From NCBI GenBank assembly GCA_002477595.1, contig DLQN01000044.1:1-11477 (forward strand): a stretch of DNA of 11,477 nucleotides, read 5' to 3'. This document shows positions 8,136 to 11,477 of this stretch, in pieces (position 1 is the stretch's first letter; every line of letters starts with the position of its first letter). Origin of the DNA: Roseivirga sp. UBA7431. Its GTDB lineage: Bacteria > Bacteroidota > Bacteroidia > Cytophagales > Cyclobacteriaceae. The position numbers and the translations under genes were made by a program. The notes under the pieces are model-generated. The model saw nothing but the letters and a program-made list of their open reading frames with translations. It made no database searches and was not told the DNA's origin.

Positions 8136-8191
8136 GAACTTTGCAGTTCGGTCTCAGCGAGATGCCAAGACCAGTGGTCAGCGCTAGCATC
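8136..8191. terminator. Weak hairpins in convergent spacer, possible bidirectional transcription end
   Basis: Between the stop of the isomerase gene and the stop of the opposing CRTAC1 gene there are two small inverted repeats. The first is GAAC (8136-8139) with GTTC (8146-8149). The second is nested, with outer arms GATGC (8161-8165) and GCATC (8187-8191) and inner arms GACC (8169-8172) and GGTC (8176-8179) around a three-base loop. No T-tract follows on either strand, so this is not a classical intrinsic terminator. Its position where two transcripts meet is the main argument. Confidence 0.25.
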
Positions 8192-8199
8192 AAAAGAAA

Positions 8200-10452
8200 C
8201 TAATGCTCTGAATGATCAGCTGACATTTTAAAGTCCACAAGCTCAACCGCCTTTTTTTCAATCTCTCCTGAGAACTCAACAATTCTGATGTGTTGGTTGA
8301 CCCCTACTTTTTCGAATTTCTGAATCGTTTCAGTCGCTGGCCATTTAACCAAAATACTTTCTATACTTTCCGCTTTGCCAAGACCTATTTCTAAGGCTAG
8401 GCTATTTCCACCAAAACTTGCTCCACTCGATACTACTCTGTGAATCTTTTGACCAGTAGAGGTTACTAGAAACACCTCTGCACCAATTGCTTTCTTATTA
8501 GATTCACTTCCCACGAGTTCAATATTGATCCAGTTATTTCCTGTCATTGGATTGACTAGCAATTGATTTTGATAAATATCTCCTTCATGAGCTCCACCCA
8601 TTGTCAGATATATGTCCTGATCACCATCGTTATCTAAGTCTGCCCAGCTGATACCATGCCCTTTTTGAATGTTTGAAAAACCGCCATCGAAGCTTACTTC
8701 TTCAAAATACTTACCCTCTACATTTCTAAACATCCTGTTCGGAACGATACTCTCAAAACCTGGGTCTCCAGTACCAAAATAGAGGTCTATATAACCATCA
8801 TTATCCAAATCACCGTAGTTGAAACCCATTCCGTAAATGGTATGATTCATTCCAGCCTCTTCGGTAGCATCTGTAAAAGTACCGTCACCATTATTGCGAT
8901 AGAGTTTTGGCAGAGCGGCAACTGGAGCATTACCCTTCAACTCAAAGGCTGTTTCATAGGCTTGCGTATTATCACTAGAACTGTAACTACAAACAAAAAG
9001 GTCGGTCAACCCATCATTGTTATAGTCAAAGGAGGCAACTGGAAAGCTGACTGTTGGCTCGGTAACTTTGAAATCATTGGCCTTGTCTACAAATTTTAGG
9101 TTCCCCTGATTGATCAACAGCTTATTTTTTTCACCCATAATCGAGAGATACAGATCCATATTCCCATCGCCATTAGCGTCTATCGAAACTACTCCTTTTA
9201 TGAATTTTGTGAAGAAAAGACCGGTCGATTTGGCCATATCTTTAAAAGTGCCATCCTTTTGGTTCACGAAGAATTCTGAGCTATAAATCTTTCCTTGATT
9301 ATTCTGATTGAAGACATCCTGTGCAGCAGAGGTTTCGTTTCCTACAAACAAGTCCAGCCAGCCATCATTGTTAAAATCAGCCCAAACGGCAGTTTGCGTT
9401 GGTTTAAAAGAGAGTAAACCTGATGCCTTGGTCACATCAGTAAATGTTCCGTCTCCATTATTTTGAAGCAGTGAATTTGGGTGTTGTCCAGACTGTGCTA
9501 ACCAACCACCACGTAATACGAAAATATCCGCGTACCCGTCATTATTGAAGTCAGTCTGCATGCAGTTTAAACCACCAATAAATCCATCGAGGCCAGCAGC
9601 ACTGGTCTTATCAGTATAACCTCCATTACCATTATTCTCATAATACCGCATCTGATCACCAGCCTTCAGACCACTAGAAGTCACGACAATATCCAAATAC
9701 CCATCGTTATTAAAATCTTCCGTAATCGAACCGCCTGCATTGCCCTGAGTGGCAACGTTAAGCATTGGGGCTATGTCTTCAAACTTTGGGATTCCCTGAT
9801 TAGCCCCTGTAAAAGCCTTTACTGGAATTAGAAATTTCTTTGGTACATCTTGTGGATAGCGCCCTAAAGTCTGGTAACAAATATTAAGTAGCCAAGTCAG
9901 CTCAAGGTCATCTGGAGTTTCTATAAGCAGCTTTTCTATGATATCTATTGCAGCTTCAGAACCCCTAGCCTTTTGGTGGATACCAAGCTCAGCAATAGGT
10001 AAAATACACGAAGACGATGTATGATTTAAGAGACAGTTTTCCTGCTCGCCAAGCCTGATATACGCAATAGCCAATAGGCGATCAAAAAGTGATAAGTATT
10101 GCCGATCTAGTTTTTGACTGTAGCTGGCTAGTTGTTTGAGGTAGGCCTCAGTCTTTAGAATAGCATCTTCTGTATTGCCTGCATAAAGGGTCTCTCGAAA
10201 GTGCCAATAGCTGTAAATGGCGTTATCTGAAAACGAAATACCTCTAAGTTTTCTTAAAGAATCGTAAATGGCGGCCTTCTCACTGTTGTAGTACACCTCA
10301 GCAATCATTGGATTACTAATTTTATGACTGACTGCCAATAGGTCTACCATTTCTTGATTAGAAGAAAGCACAAAGAGTGGTTGTTCCTTGGTTGAACAGT
10401 AAGTCAATGCGAGAGCTAGCGTAATACAGCCAAAATATTTTAGAGTCCTCAT
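8200..10452 (-). CDS. CRTAC1-type lipoprotein: TPR-like region, FG-GAP/VCBS calcium repeats, ASPIC/UnbV domain
   Basis: A 750-residue lipoprotein; the signal ends at C19 (ALALTYC). Residues about 76-205 are helical and TPR-like and hold the ENCLLNHTSSSCILPI segment (138-153; Cys140 and Cys149) that recurs in this family before the propeller. Residues about 225-630 contain seven calcium-binding DxDxDG-type loops beginning at D246, D301, D359, D425, D476, D548 and D605, as in DFNNDGYLD and DLDNDGYID. They alternate with shorter NNGDGTFTD-like loops, the FG-GAP/VCBS pattern of an integrin-alpha-like beta-propeller. Residues about 638-728 form an ASPIC/UnbV domain (GNNWINIELVG, IGAEVFLVTSTGQKI, SGASFGGNS, ILVKWPA). 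The protein is probably extracytoplasmic, folded with calcium, and involved in binding or adhesion, but no enzymatic role can be assigned. It stands alone: the isomerase operon converges on it and the Gly-rich protein gene diverges from it. No SusC/SusD pair, a common neighbour of such genes, is in view. Confidence 0.9.
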   Translation of the reverse strand: MRTLKYFGCITLALALTYCSTKEQPLFVLSSNQEMVDLLAVSHKISNPMIAEVYYNSEKAAIYDSLRKLRGISFSDNAIYSYWHFRETLYAGNTEDAILKTEAYLKQLASYSQKLDRQYLSLFDRLLAIAYIRLGEQENCLLNHTSSSCILPIAELGIHQKARGSEAAIDIIEKLLIETPDDLELTWLLNICYQTLGRYPQDVPKKFLIPVKAFTGANQGIPKFEDIAPMLNVATQGNAGGSITEDFNNDGYLDIVVTSSGLKAGDQMRYYENNGNGGYTDKTSAAGLDGFIGGLNCMQTDFNNDGYADIFVLRGGWLAQSGQHPNSLLQNNGDGTFTDVTKASGLLSFKPTQTAVWADFNNDGWLDLFVGNETSAAQDVFNQNNQGKIYSSEFFVNQKDGTFKDMAKSTGLFFTKFIKGVVSIDANGDGNMDLYLSIMGEKNKLLINQGNLKFVDKANDFKVTEPTVSFPVASFDYNNDGLTDLFVCSYSSSDNTQAYETAFELKGNAPVAALPKLYRNNGDGTFTDATEEAGMNHTIYGMGFNYGDLDNDGYIDLYFGTGDPGFESIVPNRMFRNVEGKYFEEVSFDGGFSNIQKGHGISWADLDNDGDQDIYLTMGGAHEGDIYQNQLLVNPMTGNNWINIELVGSESNKKAIGAEVFLVTSTGQKIHRVVSSGASFGGNSLALEIGLGKAESIESILVKWPATETIQKFEKVGVNQHIRIVEFSGEIEKKAVELVDFKMSADHSEH

Positions 10453-10601
10453 TGCTAGCGAAGATAATATAAAGTGACTGAATACTCACATTAGCCCATA
10501 TTACCCGTGCTCCTCCTGGTTAAATAAAAATTGATTTTACTCAACAAGCCTTTAAACCATTAAGCGATCAATTTGTCTAAGGATGATTAAATGTAAACCC
10601 T

Positions 10602-11441
10602 ATGAAAAAACTACTTACAGTCGTCATATTATGCGCAGCCCTAAGCGGCCTAAAAGCACAAGAAATGACAATCGATGGCTTATCATCTGATTGGTCAAAA
10701 GATCTATTCACGGTTGATAAAACAACCAACTTGACAACAGCTGTACGAAATGATGCTGAGTATCTATACCTCATGTTCCAGGCAGACGACCAAGCCAGCA
10801 TTGGAAAAATGCTTCAAGCTGGAATGGAAATTACATTCAAAGCCAAGTTAAAGCCGAAGGTGAATGCAAAGCTTGAATTTCCAATGGAGGCTGCAAAAGG
10901 CCAAGCGACTGCACAAAGAGGTGGCCAAAGACAACGTGCACAAGGTGAGCAAGGAGCCGATCGAGCAGCACAATTGAAAGAAAGAATGAACGGTATGATA
11001 GCCACAAAGAACCAAGCAAAACTAAAAGGTTTCTCCGTTTCTAATGGACAAATGCTGATTGCAGACCTTGACGGTATTCAAACAGGTTTGGCCTTTGATG
11101 ATAATACTGATAAACCTGTTTTAAACTACGAATTGAGAATCCCTCTATCGGAATTATATGGTGCTAGCATGGATTGGGATAAAATAACAGCTACTGATTT
11201 AGACATTAACATCAAAGTCAATGGAATTGATATGCCACAAGGTGCAGGCGGAAGTGTTGGTGCCGGAGGTGGTGGTGGCCGTGGTGGCGCAGGTGGTGGT
11301 GGTGGACGAGGTGGTGCTGGCGGTGGCGGTGGAAGAGGCGGCGCTGGTGGAGGCAGAGGTGGCGCTGGTGCTAGTGGCCAAGGTGGAACGAGTATGTTCA
11401 CCGATCAGATCGTTAAACTCAGCTACAGTATCATTAAGTAA
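10602..11441 (+). CDS. Secreted DOMON/CBM9-like protein with Gly/Arg-rich repeat, function unknown
   Basis: A 279-residue protein with a signal peptide of about 19 residues (GLKA before Q20). Residues about 21-95 read as a DOMON/CBM9-like beta domain: MTIDGLSSDWSKD, then LTTAVRNDAEYLYLMFQADD and a GMEITFKAK strand. This resembles uncharacterised Bacteroidota proteins that begin with a TIDG..SDW motif. Residues about 97-137 are a low-complexity Q/A/R-rich insert. Beta-like sequence returns at 141-210 (FSVSNGQMLIADLDG, LNYELRIPLSELYG, DLDINIKVNGID). A Gly-rich stretch with tandem AGGGGGRGG units fills residues 215-262, and a final strand, DQIVKLSYSIIK, closes the protein, so the Gly-rich part appears as a loop before the last strand, not a tail. 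The start fits the MKK signal sequence, and AAGGA about 20 bases upstream is too far to be a normal ribosome site. No catalytic residues are recognised and the ligand is unknown. Confidence 0.8.
   Translation: MKKLLTVVILCAALSGLKAQEMTIDGLSSDWSKDLFTVDKTTNLTTAVRNDAEYLYLMFQADDQASIGKMLQAGMEITFKAKLKPKVNAKLEFPMEAAKGQATAQRGGQRQRAQGEQGADRAAQLKERMNGMIATKNQAKLKGFSVSNGQMLIADLDGIQTGLAFDDNTDKPVLNYELRIPLSELYGASMDWDKITATDLDINIKVNGIDMPQGAGGSVGAGGGGGRGGAGGGGGRGGAGGGGGRGGAGGGRGGAGASGQGGTSMFTDQIVKLSYSIIK
11262..11363 (+). repeat. In-gene tandem repeat encoding AGGGGGRGG (three full units plus one shortened)
   Basis: Residues 221-247 of the secreted Gly-rich protein are three exact copies of the nonapeptide AGGGGGRGG (27 bp each), followed by a seven-residue version, AGGGRGG (248-254). 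The DNA units are not identical: the Ala codons are GCC, GCA, GCT, GCT and the Arg codons CGT, CGA, AGA, AGA, and the Gly third positions also vary. The peptide repeat is therefore kept while synonymous sites have diverged. Confidence 0.9.
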
Positions 11442-11477
11442 CATCATTCATAAGATTTACTCTTTAAAAAAGCCCTT

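Noticed and set aside
10453-10601. Search for promoter boxes or an operator in the divergent spacer between the CRTAC1 and Gly-rich protein genes
   Set aside because: Only near-matches were found (TATCTTCG on the minus strand close to the CRTAC1 start, TCAATTTG on the plus strand), without properly spaced -33 elements, so no site was called.
11126-11447. Two open frames on the minus strand, one Pro-rich and one Ser/Thr/Ala-rich, opposite the Gly-rich gene
   Set aside because: They are the complement of the GGN-rich repeat, which automatically gives Pro- or Thr/Ala-rich antisense frames without stops. They have no independent start context or domain.
1-11477. Mobile elements, CRISPR arrays, tRNA or defence genes
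   Set aside because: No transposase or integrase motifs, no regularly spaced direct repeats, no tRNA-like folds and no defence-type domains were seen. All long frames are envelope or secreted proteins with similar base composition.

Overview
The window looks like a chromosomal segment from a marine-type Bacteroidota, probably Cytophagales-like. The grounds are a TonB-dependent receptor with a carboxypeptidase-D-like extension paired with a DUF4249 lipoprotein, a PafA-type alkaline phosphatase, WG-repeat and ASPIC/UnbV proteins, start sites without clear Shine-Dalgarno sequences, and candidate -7 elements of the TAnnTTTG type. Coding sequence is moderately AT-rich and the spacers are very AT-rich. 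I see no tRNA, rRNA, IS element, integrase or CRISPR array, and there is no gene-free stretch longer than about 220 bp.

Layout. Positions 1-2948 (minus strand) hold a two-gene outer-membrane unit: a TonB-dependent receptor (2948 to 495) followed, with a one-base TAATG overlap, by a DUF4249 lipoprotein that runs off the left edge. A 220-bp divergent spacer (2949-3168) contains a palindromic AT-rich dyad on the receptor side and TAnnTTTG matches on the other. Positions 3169-8115 (plus strand) hold a tight three-gene unit: a TPR plus WG-repeat envelope protein that apparently starts at TTG, a PafA-like alkaline phosphatase with all its metal and active-site residues, and a cyclophilin-type prolyl isomerase lipoprotein. 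The gaps are 7 and 5 bp. An 84-bp convergent spacer with two small hairpins separates this unit from a minus-strand CRTAC1-type lipoprotein (10452 to 8200) with TPR-like, seven-fold calcium-loop and ASPIC/UnbV regions. A 149-bp divergent spacer then leads to a plus-strand secreted protein (10602-11441) with a DOMON/CBM9-like beta domain and an Arg-Gly-Gly tandem repeat near its C-terminus.

How it fits together. Every gene has an export signal or a plausible N-terminal hydrophobic segment, so the whole window encodes cell-envelope or secreted functions: uptake at the outer membrane (receptor and partner lipoprotein), phosphate release by a periplasmic or surface phosphatase, and envelope protein folding by the prolyl isomerase. 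The roles of the WG-repeat, CRTAC1 and Gly-rich proteins cannot be assigned from sequence alone. Nothing here is a clearly new system. The points most worth checking are the conserved-looking WG/PafA/cyclophilin operon, the TTG start, the dyad in front of the receptor and the codon-diversified RGG repeat.
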